From: Cycas panzhihuaensis
Lineage: Eukaryota; Cycadophyta
Direction: 5' to 3'
NCBI GenBank assembly: GCA_023213395.1
Contig: CM041465.1
Coordinates: 109,251,741-109,315,740 of the forward strand
Length of the DNA: 64,000 nucleotides
This document shows positions 47,260-57,829 of this stretch, in pieces (within the stretch, counting starts at the first letter, position 1; each line of letters begins with the position of its first letter). The position numbers and the translations under genes are program-made. The notes under the pieces were generated by a model. That model was given only the letters and a program-made list of their open reading frames with translations. It was not told the DNA's origin and searched no databases.

Positions 47260-48528
47260 GTCTAAACACTAAATCCTAGCAGCAAGTAGATAGTGATGAA
47301 ATGAAAAGAAAAACTCAAATGGCAAGTAAAAAGGGACTGTGAAGGGTAGGAGGACCTAGCAATGAGTTTACCCAAGGACGAGAGAAAATAGACCGACCAC
47401 CATCTGAGAGTGGGCAGAAAAAGGGCACCCTAGAGTACCAAAGGTTGCTTTGGGAAGCAAAACATGCCCTCGGACCAGGGAGCATTTCCTTTGGGGACCC
47501 TAGGGGCAAAAAAGGGTTGCAGAAACGAGTCTAGGGCGGCGAAATGAGCTAAACGAGTATAAACTCGGGCATGCACAGAAGTAGCGTGCAAAACGAGGTA
47601 AAAGGGGCCCTGGGAAAGGTGCAATGATGAGGCACCATAAATGCCCTTGTAAGAGAGGGCAAAAAGGGCATCAATAGAGCACAACAGGTGATAGTGCTAG
47701 AAGGCAAAGACGACCAGGGAAGCAGGACAGTGCCAACAGATGTCGCGAAGTCAAAAATGGAGGAAGTGCCCGTTGGGGCCCTCGCCTATATAAGGAAATC
47801 GAATGGAAACCAGATTCATTTTCACCAGCTCTCGTGCGAAACCAGAGCTATTCCCTTACGATGCGGAGCACTGTCCAATTTCAGAGGCACGCGAGAGACG
47901 ATCTGACTGTCAGATCGGAGCAGGGTGAGAGTCATCAAGACCAGCGAGACGAGATGGCAATGATTAGGCCAAATCCAGTGAGTGGATCTCGTAAAACCTT
48001 CCCCATTTCAAAGTTTAAAAATTGTTGCGTTTTGTAAAATTTAATGCATTTTTTATACCCCTTATGGGTAATTGGATGCCTCATAGAGTCTAAATTGGAC
48101 CCAGAAAGAGGCGAGGACCTGGGCATTAGGGAGCCCTGGTCCCGGTGGGCCCCACGAGGGTCCACCATAAGAAATTTTAGGATTTTATGGGCAAAAAACC
48201 CCTTTTTTAGGGGGGTTGCCATTTGTACCATGGCCAAGATCGCGATGTCGCGATCTTAGATGCAGGATCACTACAGGATCATGATCATCGTGGGACCCAC
48301 CCTAAACTTAGCGGTACCGCTAAGTTTAGTGTGGTACGTACGCAGAAAATTAGAAAAAATAAAAGAGGGGCCAACCGTCCCCCAAATTTCAGGCAGGAAA
48401 AGCAGAGAGATAGCCAGGAGCATAGATGACTACTAGGAGGCTGACCTTGACTGGCTTTTACTGATTGTAGGCAGTTTTAGTTTTTGGTTTTTGGTGATTG
48501 CAGGCAGGATAACCGCGAAAACGTCGGT
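47260..48528 (+). promoter_or_regulatory. Divergent intergenic region / PMD leader, copy D
   Basis: Plus strand: TATATAAG at 47787-47794; a perfect 19-base palindrome at 47899-47917 (arms CGATCTGAC/GTCAGATCG); a C/G-run fold AACCCC...GGGGTT at 48197-48217; a 22-base inverted repeat at 48236-48257 (arms AAGATCGCGA/TCGCGATCTT); a perfect 28-base palindrome at 48302-48329 centred on GGTACC. The ATG follows 200 bases later. A possible splice acceptor TTGATTGCAG-like tract lies at about 48495-48503, so the leader may be spliced. Confidence 0.68.
47787..47794 (+). promoter_or_regulatory. TATA box of the antisense PMD gene, copy D
   Basis: TATATAAG in a GC-richer setting (GCCTATATAAGG). Matching boxes are at 15812-15819 (B, CATATAAG) and 41118-41111 (C, TATATAAG), 696-735 bases before each start codon. 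Confidence 0.6.
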
Positions 48529-50388
48529 ATGGCGATGCTTAGCTATATCGAGATGATGTCCCAGGAGGATAAGGTGACCTTGAGGAGGTGTGGCCTATAC
48601 AAGGCCCTAAAGACACCTCAGTTCACATCAGATCAGAGACTACTAGTTGACATTGTATCCCATTGGGACAGGAGGAGGCATGTATTCTACCTACCTCAAG
48701 TAGGTGATGTGACGATCACACCAGGAGATATCTGGTGGATTCTGGGAGTACCGGCGACTGGGAGGCTGGTGAGACTGGGAGTGTTGCCTAGCACTGAGGC
48801 AGCTCACAAAGAGGTAGCACTGTTCTTCACAGGGGTTGATAGATGGGAGCAGAGGGGAGTTCCCCTCCAGACTATGCTCATGTCACAGATTCCTCGAGTG
48901 ATGGAGCTGATCATACTATTCGTTCTATTCTGGGTTTCCCAGAAACAGGACTACAGGAAGATACGTGGAGGCTGGATAGATGTAGTGCGCCACTGCGAGG
49001 TAGGCGAGAGGATGGATTAGGCCACCCTGGTCATGGCGAACCTCGTCGCATAACTAGATACCATCTGGATGACAGGCGGAGGGGGTTTGTCATACAGCAT
49101 TTTTAACCATTTTACGGTAGTGGCACCAGCAGGGGGACCATACCCCATAGCAAAGTGGGCCTCGATGGTCCACAGGTGGCAGATATGACTTAGAGGGATG
49201 GAAGACCAGGCCCACATCTGGTGGTCGGTAGAGGCGACATCGCTAGACCTCCTCATCCTGACAGACTACGTAGCTGATCCGTACAGGACAGTGAGGTAGG
49301 AGAGCGATGATGAGGCAGGCAGAGCAAGAGCACCCATAGACAATGATGATGATGATGATGATGGGGGAGACGGGGCTAGCTCGTCACCACCTACAGGAGA
49401 GGCAGACCCTTCAGGGACAGCGGGAGGAGCAGAGGGTCCATCCGGGGCTGCCAGAGGAGAGGCAGGCCCATCAGGGGTGCCACATGAGAGTAGGAGGCCT
49501 GTGACTAGGGCCCGTAGCCTATGGATCATGCAGAGGTCTGGAGAGGCAAGAGTCGAGCCAGTCCCTGCGAGGAGAGAGGCTAAGGTAGAGGAGGTACCCG
49601 AGGACGAGGTACCCACAGCTGGCGGAGAGTCAGGAGGAGAGGATGTCACCCGAGCAGAGGAGCCGGTGGCCACGGCAGGTGAAACCTAACCATTTCCTTA
49701 GTCGTTTGACATTTACGTAGATACTTGATTTTATTTTAATCATGGTATGCAGTGGGATATTCACTGACACATGGCATGTTATATTAGCAGGTACTGTAGA
49801 GATTAGGAGGCTCGTCGAGGCTATGGTGAGGGAGATGTTCCCTCAGGTCTACGCAGAGGGGTAACCGCCCATCCAGGCAGAGGATGCACCTAGGTCGGTA
49901 GGTACCTATATGGAGGCATTCACTCCACTAGCGAGGGTGAGAGACATCTGGGCTACAAAGTCCCAAGAGCACATGGTGTTCAGGGGATAGCTGCAACGAG
50001 AGCTCGACGAGGCCAGGGGCGAGTGAGATGAGCTGTACGGATGAGTCCAGGCCCTGGAGACTCAGGGTAGAGCAGGGGGAGATGCAGGGAGCATGGTCCA
50101 GATAGCGGTACTCAAGGAGCACCTTAGAGTGATAGAGGAGAGACTCCGAGGGGAGAGGGATCGTATCCAGGCCTGATACGATCAGCTGGTGGCCAAGATG
50201 GCGTCGAGGTCTAGCAGGAGTAGGACATATACCCACACAGTAGCTACGACCTCGAGACGACCACAGGAAAAGGGGAGTGAGCCAGGCAGCTCGCAGAGGC
50301 CTAGGAGGAGCCTCGGAGGGATGTGGTCCCTAGGAGAGGGATCACACATACTAGGAGATGGCACCCCAGGAGCGGGGCAACAGTAGCG
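48529..50388 (+). pseudogene. Antisense PMD gene, copy D
   Basis: ATG 48529 begins MAMLSYIEMMSQEDK. The open part to 49018 contains LVDIVSHWDRRRHVFYLPQ, GDVTITPGDIWWILGVPATG and RGGWIDVVRHCEVGERMD. Two nonsense changes (TGG to TAG, CAG to TAA) and a short deletion with a shift near 49090 follow. After SVEATSLDLLIL come a run of Asp codons (49335-49360), Gly/Pro/Glu repeats, an intron (49679-49790), LVEAMVREMFPQVYAEG, and a coiled coil (LKEHLRVIEERLRGERDRI). About 580 residues if restored. It is tail-to-tail with pol. PMD is my assignment from motif pattern; a profile search would settle it. Confidence 0.8.
49679..49790 (+). other. Intron of the antisense PMD gene, copy D (112 nt)
   Basis: Donor CAG/GTGAAACC and acceptor ATATTAGCAG/GTACTG, T-rich inside. 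Phase 1, frame kept. A TAA lies 7 bases into the intron (GTGAAACCTAA). Confidence 0.78.
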
Positions 50389-51015
50389 CAGGAGATGTAT
50401 ATTTGATTTTGATGGGAAAGCACAGGCCTCCAGGGGGTCATATATAGGCTCATATGATTGTACCCCCCTTGCAAGGATACTGGCTTCCTACATGTATGAT
50501 GTAACATGATTTTTTGATGTATATATATACGGGGTAATTGGAACCCCATTTTGACACGAAATGGCATATATATCATGTGGTAGATAGCATGTATGCTTTA
50601 CTCTGTATGTTGTAAATATTTTATTGTAATATGCATGTATTTCTTTCCATGTATGGCTATATGTCTAACAAGAGCACACACATCCACCGTAAGTAGAGGT
50701 GATAGAGAGTTGTGAGGTTAGAAATAGAGCGACATGCACATCCATGGAGGAGCATAGCGGAATATGCGAAGGAAACAGCAGGCAAGAGAGCAGAGTGGTG
50801 ATACTCCAAGGCGTCGTCCTAACTAGGGGATGCCCAAATAGGGAGATAAAAGGTTCCCGAGAGGGTATGGGAACATGGGTTCTGCAGGAGGAACCAGAAG
50901 GAAAAGCAAGAATCCATCTTAAATTGCCATTCCACCCATGATTGGGGAGGATGAGAACAACTGAAGATGGTAGTTTAGGCTCGTTTCAGAGCATGGTAGA
51001 GAGGTAGCTGAAAGA
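50389..51015. other. Convergent tail between PMD and pol, copy D
   Basis: 627 bases, AT-rich in the first half, no gene; homologous to the tails in B and C. Confidence 0.6.
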
Positions 51016-52403
51016 TCATACGTAGAACTTCTTAAGGAACTTCCCGTTGACCACTTTCTCAAACTCCAAGCCTTCCAGGGTAGCGATCCTGTATACGCCA
51101 TTGTCAAGGCTCTCGAGAATGGTGAAGGGGCCTATCCATTCAGGCCCAAATTTGGCCAGATGGTCGTAAAGGTATTCCAACTTGAGGACATGGTCCCCAG
51201 GGCACAAAGGACGGGCATGAAGATGTTTGTTGTGAGTCCTTTGTAGGCAGGCTTTCGAAGTGAGATTTGCTTGGTAAGCCATTAAGTGCCTCTCATCCAG
51301 GGCTTCGAGGTCCAGGAGGCGAGCCTGGCGGATAGACTCCTCATCAATAAGGCCTCGAAGGGAAACCTGTATAGAGGGGATCTCCACTTCTAGTGGGAGT
51401 ACCGCCTCAGTTTCGTAGACTAACGAGAATGGCGTCATTCCAGTAGCCATGCAGATAGAGGTGCGATAAGCCCACAGGGCGGAAGGGAGTTGGATATGCC
51501 AATCTCTTTGAGATTGGGCAACAATCTTCTTTAGAATGTTGATGAGCATTTTGTTGAAAGATTCAACTTGCCCGTTTGCCTGGAGATAATAAGGGGATGA
51601 TGTCTTATGCGAGATCTTGAATCTCTCGCAAAGTTCGTCCATCTCCTTATTACAGAAGGAAGTTCCATTATTCGTAATTAGGACATCTGGAATCCCAAAA
51701 CAACAAATAATATACTGGTAGATGAAGGTGGCTATCATCTTGCCAGGTGTAGTGGACAGGGGGATTGCCTCTACCCATTTAATGAAGTATTTGGTAGCGG
51801 TTAAGATATATTTATGTTATGCGGAAGATGGTGGCGATATAGCACCAATGAGGTCTAAGACCCATTGAGAAAAGGGCCATGGAGACACGATAGGGTGTAA
51901 AGCCTTAGAAGGCACATGAGAGATATTGGCATGCTCTTGGCATCGCCGACATCTAAGGGCATAGGTGTAGGCATCCTTGAACAAGGACGACCAGTAATAA
52001 CCCATGCAAAGGATCCTTTGGGCCATGGATTGGCCCCCAAAGTGGCCCCTACAAATGCCATGGTGGCATTCATGGAGTATTTGGTTCACTTCTTCAGGAG
52101 CGACATAGCGAAGTAGGATCCCATCGAAGGATCTCTTGTATAACACTTGTCCATGAGGAGGTGTTGCCTAGTGGTGGCATGGATACGTGACCTAACCTTG
52201 TTACTGGCTTCAAGGCGATATTCTTGCTGAGTCAAATATCGTGCGATGTCATCATACCACTCGCTATCAGTGAGCGGGTGAGGGGAAGCATCATGGACGG
52301 TCAAAATAGACTTGTCCGGGAAAGAGTCATCAATAGGAATGTCGCTTACGTTAGGGATGGCAGCATTAGCTAATTGTTCCGCTACTATCATTCCCTTCTT
52401 CAA
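51016..52403 (-). pseudogene. Integrase, copy D
   Basis: Zinc-binding part HECHHGICRGHFGG and CRRCQEHAN (52075-51930). The core has QWVLDLIGAIS, then VLITNNGTSF (Asn at 51672 in place of the second Asp) and NGQVESFNK with catalytic Glu at 51561-51559. The C-terminal module WIGPFTILESLDNGVYRIAT and VNGKFLKKFYV ends at 51016. The frame 51738-51016 is open for 240 codons, the longest intact integrase piece in the window, but the Asp-to-Asn change disables it. Confidence 0.88.
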
Positions 52404-52418
52404 CTTCCTGTTGATGAC

Positions 52419-52903
52419 TTACAAGTCGAACTCTTGAAGTAGGATGGCCCGATGGCCTACCCTACCTATCAAGTCTGAACGAGTAAGCAAGTAACGCAAG
52501 GGATCAGATTGAACGATCACCTTGGTTGTATTACCGAGCAAATAATGCCTAAACTTCTTAGTCACATGGACTAAGGAGAGGCATTCCTTCTCAGTGGGAG
52601 GATAGTTTAATTTAGCGACAACAAGAGTGCAGCTAATGAAATAAATAGCCCTCTCGGTTCCCAAATCGTCCTCCTGTGTGAGCATTGCGCCCAAGGATTC
52701 GTCAGTTGCTGAGGTGTACAAGATGAAGGGCCTATCAAAGCGAGGGGGTGCCAATGTAGGGGCAGAAACGAGAGCTTCCTTGAGTCCTGCGAAAGCCTTT
52801 TGGGTCTTATCTGACCAAACAAAAGGGGCTCTTTCCTTTAATAGGTTCGTAAGAGGCTTGGCATTTACGGTAAAATTTGCCAAGAAAACAAAGCCTTCTT
52901 AGA
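52419..52903 (-). pseudogene. Tether RNase H (degenerate), copy D
   Basis: Open for 154 codons: FVWSDKTQKAFAGLKEAL, FILYTSATDESLGAMLTQ, PPTEKECLSLVHVTKKF, VIVQSDPLRYLLTRSDLI. The first catalytic Asp position is Ser, as in B and C. Confidence 0.82.
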
Positions 52904-53700
52904 AACGACTTAATTTGTCATTGGGTTCTAGGTGGTGGCATGTCAAGGATTGCCTTGACTTTTTCTAAATCGATTTGAATTCCTTGTTGGGACACAAGGA
53001 AATCCAAGAGTTTGCCTGAAGTGACGGCAAACACACATTTGAGCAGGTTCAGGTTGACGTGATACTTGTGGCATCGTATGAAGATGGCCCACAAGTAAGA
53101 GGGATGATGGGCTCTGGTATGCGCAAGGCCTATTATATCATCCATGAAGAGCTCCAACGTATTATTGATGAGGTTGTGAAAGATGAAATGCATGGCCCTT
53201 TGATAAGTAGCCCTTGCATTCTTAACACCAAAGGGCATTACCTTGTAGGCAAAGGTACCCCACAGCGTAGTGAAGGCCATCTTGTGGCAGTCTTCAGGAG
53301 AAATCTAGATTTGGTTATAACTGGAGAAGCCATCCATTAAGGACATGACTTCGAACCCAATTGTACGATTAATTATTTGATCAATGAAGGGAAGAGGAAA
53401 GTTTTCCTTAGGACAAGCATTGTTTATGTCATGGAAATCGACACAAATGCGAATGGTCCTGTTCTTCTTGGCAACGGGAACGATATTCGATACCCACTTA
53501 GGGTAATCGATGGAAGAAATGAGTCCCGCATCCAAAAGCTTCTCAACCTCTATTTTAGTAACAATTGAGAGCTTCAAGTGGAGGGGACGCTGCTTCTGAT
53601 GCACAGGACAAGCATCAAGAACAGTCGTAAGGTTGTGCGTGATGATGGAGGGGTCGATTCCCTTCATGTCAGAATAGTCCCACGTGAACACATCGCGGAA
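52904..53700 (-). pseudogene. Reverse transcriptase, copy D
   Basis: 53691-53305: MKGIDPSIITH, LLDAGLISSIDYPKWVSNI, RTIRICVDFHDINNACPKEN, LMDGFSSYNQI, then TAG. 53280-52918: FTTLWGTFAYKVMPFGVKN and LELFMDDIIG with FMDD at 53148-53137, then LLDFLVSQQGIQID. All three catalytic Asp are present. One stop separates the halves, so this is the best preserved RT here. Confidence 0.87.
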
Positions 53701-54653
53701 TTCCTAGAACAGGAGGGAGTATTACCTCACTTCATCAGAAGTACATTCTGCCCCTACCTTAATGATCTTGTCTGGGGCAAGGACTATGTCCTGAGTTGCC
53801 CCCATGCACATAGCATTCCCCTCCTCGAAATGGAGGGGGGCAAGATCGACAGGAAGAGAGGAAATGGAAGAAGGGATTGGGTCGGCCAATATGGACCCAA
53901 TCGCTAGGACCTTCTCGTGGCCAAGCTTCTGGTGACCAGAAGGTAAACTGGGCGTGGAGCCGGTTAAGTGCTCCAGTAAAGTCTCGTTGTCCTCGAAGTA
54001 GTCCACCCCATGGATGACCTGACTTCGAATGGACGAGGTGCGGGATGGTATGGGAGTGATAGGACTGGTATGCCTTGTAAGCTGCCCCAACATCCCTAAG
54101 AGACTCTGAGGAAGAGTCAGGGAGAGATCCCTCATAAAAAGTAAGGGAAACTCTCAATACCATCACCTGCGGAGGGTGATGGAATAGAAGAGCTAGGAAC
54201 ATGATGATCAACATGCATAATGACATGTGACATGTGAAAATGACTGGGCTCTATAATAAAAGGGGTCCTAGGGGGAGACCTAGAACGAGAAGAATGCCCC
54301 CCACTAGCGCGGAGGAAGGAAATAGGATGAGGAATGTCCTCATCTTTGCTATAGGACCCGTCATCATCAAACATGGTGAGGTACCCATAGCTTCTAATGC
54401 CGATGGGGGCGAAACGTGTTAAACCAGGTGAAGAAGATATGAAATCTTCTTCGTGACGAGCAGAATCAGGGATTCCGATGGAGCAAGCCAAGGCATGATT
54501 GGAAGGGCATTTGTTTCCCTTCATATGGCCATGGTTTGCTTGAGCAGAAGGCCTAGTTTGTTTAGTAAGCAATCGCTCGCGGGAGATAACTTTCATTTGT
54601 CCATTATGGACAAATTTAAGTTGCCCCCACCAGGTGGAACACACGGCTCCCAT
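53701..54653 (-). pseudogene. Protease-to-RT linker, copy D
   Basis: Two open pieces (54653-54132, 54135-53722) with WWGQLKFVHNGQMKVISRER, TRFAPIGIRSYGYLTMFDDD and GATQDIVLAPDKIIKVGAE. Ser/Pro/His-rich, no known domain. The pieces overlap in different frames, indicating a shift. Confidence 0.6.
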
Positions 54654-55340
54654 TTGGTCAAGCCATGGTCGACCCGTAAGGTGTTGTAATCAACGTCAAC
54701 ATCAAGGACAACAATGTCAGTAATGACAGTCTTATCCTTAAGAGTAAGAGGTATCGAGATGGACCCCAGGGGAGTCTTCTCACTACCGTCATAACCCTGA
54801 CATCACCATGGAACAGGTTCCAAGGCGGAAATGCCAAGCTCCTGCATGACACGTAAGGCCATGGCATTGACAGAAGAACCATTGTCCACGACAGTTCTTC
54901 GGAACGTACAATTAGGAGTATCTATGGTAATTGTGAAAGGGAAGTTCCATTGCCGTTCCCTTCCACTGGACGAGGGAAGATCTCTGGGATCGAAAGAGAT
55001 GACAGGTTCGTAACTATGGGTTGTGCCCAAGGCGTGAATAGACGCGTCATTTGATCCTAGAGCTTCCAAGAGGAGTGTTCGTTGCTCGGGGCAACTTCTC
55101 AAGACGTCCATAATGGACATCCTAGCAGCCACAGTAAGAAGCTCTTCGACTACAGAGAAAGGCTTACCCCTCCCTGTGGGTTGGGTAAGGGCTCTCCTAA
55201 AGTCGAATCAACAGGGGCTGACGAGAATACTCTTGGGAAGTGCAGGAATCTCTGGAGGAACAGCTTCTGGAGGAGGATCAAGTTACGGGGTAGATGTGGA
55301 GGCACTAGTTGCCTCCTTTGCGACTTAAGACCGGGTCAAA
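54654..55340 (-). pseudogene. Aspartic protease, copy D
   Basis: The frame 55132-54803 has MAARMSIMDVLRSCPEQ, FDPRDLPSSSGRERQWNFPF and VVDNGSSVNAMALRVMQELG; the active-site DNGSS is at 54886-54872 and intact. The second half (PLTLKDKTVI, VDVDYN) lies beyond a stop and shift at about 54800. It releases the Gag and Pol proteins in the particle. Confidence 0.82.
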
Positions 55341-57656
55341 GCATAAAGGAGAGTGGTCTCAAGCATCTAGATCACCTTCTTTCCCTTGTTACTGGATCGC
55401 GAAGGTGATGGAGCATGGCGGTCAGGGAGAGTGAAGGGGAAGATGGCATTCGCACACACTTCCCTCTACCATGCGAAGGGCGAGAATCGGGGGATCTATC
55501 CTGATTCTGATTATTCCTTTGTTGAACATCATGACCACGTTCCCCATGCTTGGGGAATGGATCTCTATGAACAGGTTGATCGAGGTTAGGCCTTGATGTC
55601 CGTCTGGGGGACAAATCGCGCAGCGAGGCATCATATGGGTGTTGCGCCCGATAATGCAAATCGTCATGGAAACATTCCCCGTGGATGGAACACCATCTCT
55701 TCTCAAGGGGAGGATCGATCCTCCTTGCTTGAGAAGGTTAGGTGTTACCCCCTTTGGGGGGAATGGCATGAGAAGCTTGCTAAACTAGTTTATGGGAGGT
55801 CAGCGATGAAGAGGACTGGAGTTTAAGCTCCTTCATTATGCGCTCGAATGAGCGAATAGCGGAGTTAAAAGGGTCTAAGGTCCTCTCATTCAGATGAGGG
55901 GTAGACCTAATAAGTTGCGAAGGTTTAGTTTCCTCCGCTGGGGAAGGTGCCTCACGACGATGTGAGAGCTTGGGAGGTTTCTTGAGTCTGGCTTGGATCT
56001 CAATGGCCTCCAACGCCAAGCACATCATAATCGCGGAGTCGCATATAGTTGCCCCTGTCTTAAGGACTTCCACATGCACTTCGGGATGAAGTGCATTGAC
56101 GAAGAGATCCCGCTTCAACTCTTCAGGTAACGTGGCCTTGGTAGAGTGAAGGAGATTATGAAACTGTTACACAAAGTCACAATTCATTTCATCGTGACCT
56201 TGTTTGAGCGATAGGAGTACTTTCATTCCGCTTTCGAATGGATGGACTACGTCAAAGTAATTAATGAACTTGTCCACCAATTACTAGAATGAAGAAATGA
56301 AATGGGCAGGGAGACAGTAGAACCACTTGAGGGGATCACCCTGCAAGGATCGTGGAAATAGATTCATCAGAATGTGGTCATAAGCCCAATAATCTATGCA
56401 TGCCATAAAGAAACTACGCACGTGCTTGGTTGGGTCTTGCGATGAAGTTCCGTCGAATTTGGGAACTTCAGGAGGGTGAGGCAGTAGGTTAGTCCTTAGC
56501 GCCTTAATGGATAGTAGTGTTGACCTATAGTCCATGAAGGGACGGGTCCTCACATGGGCTAAAGGATCGATGAATGGTAAAGAAACATGAATGGATAGAG
56601 GAGGTAAATCCATCCCTCCTTAAGGAAATGCCCCTTGCTGGAAGGGGAGTTACAGATAAATGCCTTCGAAGGGAGGCATGCTTCCTTGCGAAGGTGTGGC
56701 AACAAGAGTTGCACTAGATGGCAGAAACGAAGGGTGAGGCATCAGGTTTTGCCCATATGGGCCACCCATAGGTGGCGTAACCCTATATGGGTGCAACGGG
56801 TCCACCCCATAAGCAGGAAGATGGTTTCCCTTACCCTGTCCCCAAGGTTAAGATGTGTAACCTGGGGGCACGTAAAGGGAATGACCACCAGATGGGTTTT
56901 GAGTGTATATAGGAGCAGGTCCTACATAGTTGATGGTGGCAGCATTAGTAAGGCCTCGAGGCCTACTAGGAAACGTATGTGCCACGTTTGAAGGTGGCAC
57001 ATTCGTCTGACTCAGAAATGGCATGCTAACCCCAAGCTGAGGGAAGGACAAACCGCGAATGGGTCCTGAAGAAGTAGGACCGTGGCTAGGGATAGATGGT
57101 GCAACACTTGCCCTAGGAGCTGGTGTAGATAGGAATAGAATGAGTGTGCACAGGTAGAAGAATCATTTGTCATAGGAGGCGTAGGTACGGATGAAGAAGA
57201 TGCTACATTACATAGCCACCTAGGATGTGGTTGACGGCTAGTTGCTCGAAAGTACTTGCTGAGCACTTCGACCACGTTGGCGGGAGGGGTATCCTCATAG
57301 CCATATGAGGTTGACGGGATCTTAAATGTCAGGGATCCCTCAGGGCACTCCTTGTAAGATTCACCAACAGGATGGTGCGTCTCGTGAGGAGACGAGCCTT
57401 CTGCTGCATGCGCAGAAGGATGAAACTCAGAAGGGAAAAATGGGTCACCTAGATAATAGACGGAATCATCACCCTCATGGGTGGATCTAAGAACAGATGC
57501 AGGAAACTCTTGAGTTCCCAAGACCATGGTATGATAAGCCCAATTGGACTAGTAACCTTCTATGGTTGAATCGGGATTCGACAATGGAAGGGAACGAGGC
57601 GATGGGTCTTCTAACAATGGCAGCAGAGCTCGCAAGCGATGTGAGAAACATCGCAT
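55341..57656 (-). pseudogene. Gag, copy D
   Basis: ATG 57656 begins MRCFSHRLRALLPLLEDP; a TAG interrupts at IEGY*SNWAYHT, then the frame is open from 57527 (STHEGDDSVYYLGD). Shift near 57020-57050; the Pro-rich part with YVPPGYTS; capsid part 56613-56284 with VPKFDGTSSQDPTKHVRSF and ACIDYWAYDHILMNLF; LFVNALHPEVHVEVLKTGA (56118 on); Cys/His stretch CSIHGECFHDD near 55690-55660. The domain order matches the other copies. Confidence 0.85.
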
Positions 57657-57810
57657 GCAATGCCTTTGGGAGCGTTATTAGAAAAAAGCGAAAAGAGGAA
57701 AATGAAATGAGTATGTTGGGGGCTGCCCAACTGAAATGCAGGACAAGAAGGCTACCTAAAGGCAAGAACACCAACGAAAGGGGAAGCAAAACTAGTTCCC
57801 TTACTGGCAG

Positions 57811-57828
57811 TCCCCAGTATGGTCGCCA
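57811..57828 (-). other. Primer binding site, copy D
   Basis: The minus strand reads TGGCGACCATACTGGGGA(C), the least decayed version, one base from the LTR. It resembles the 3' end complement of a plant tRNA-Arg by recall. Confidence 0.8.
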
Positions 57829-57829
57829 G

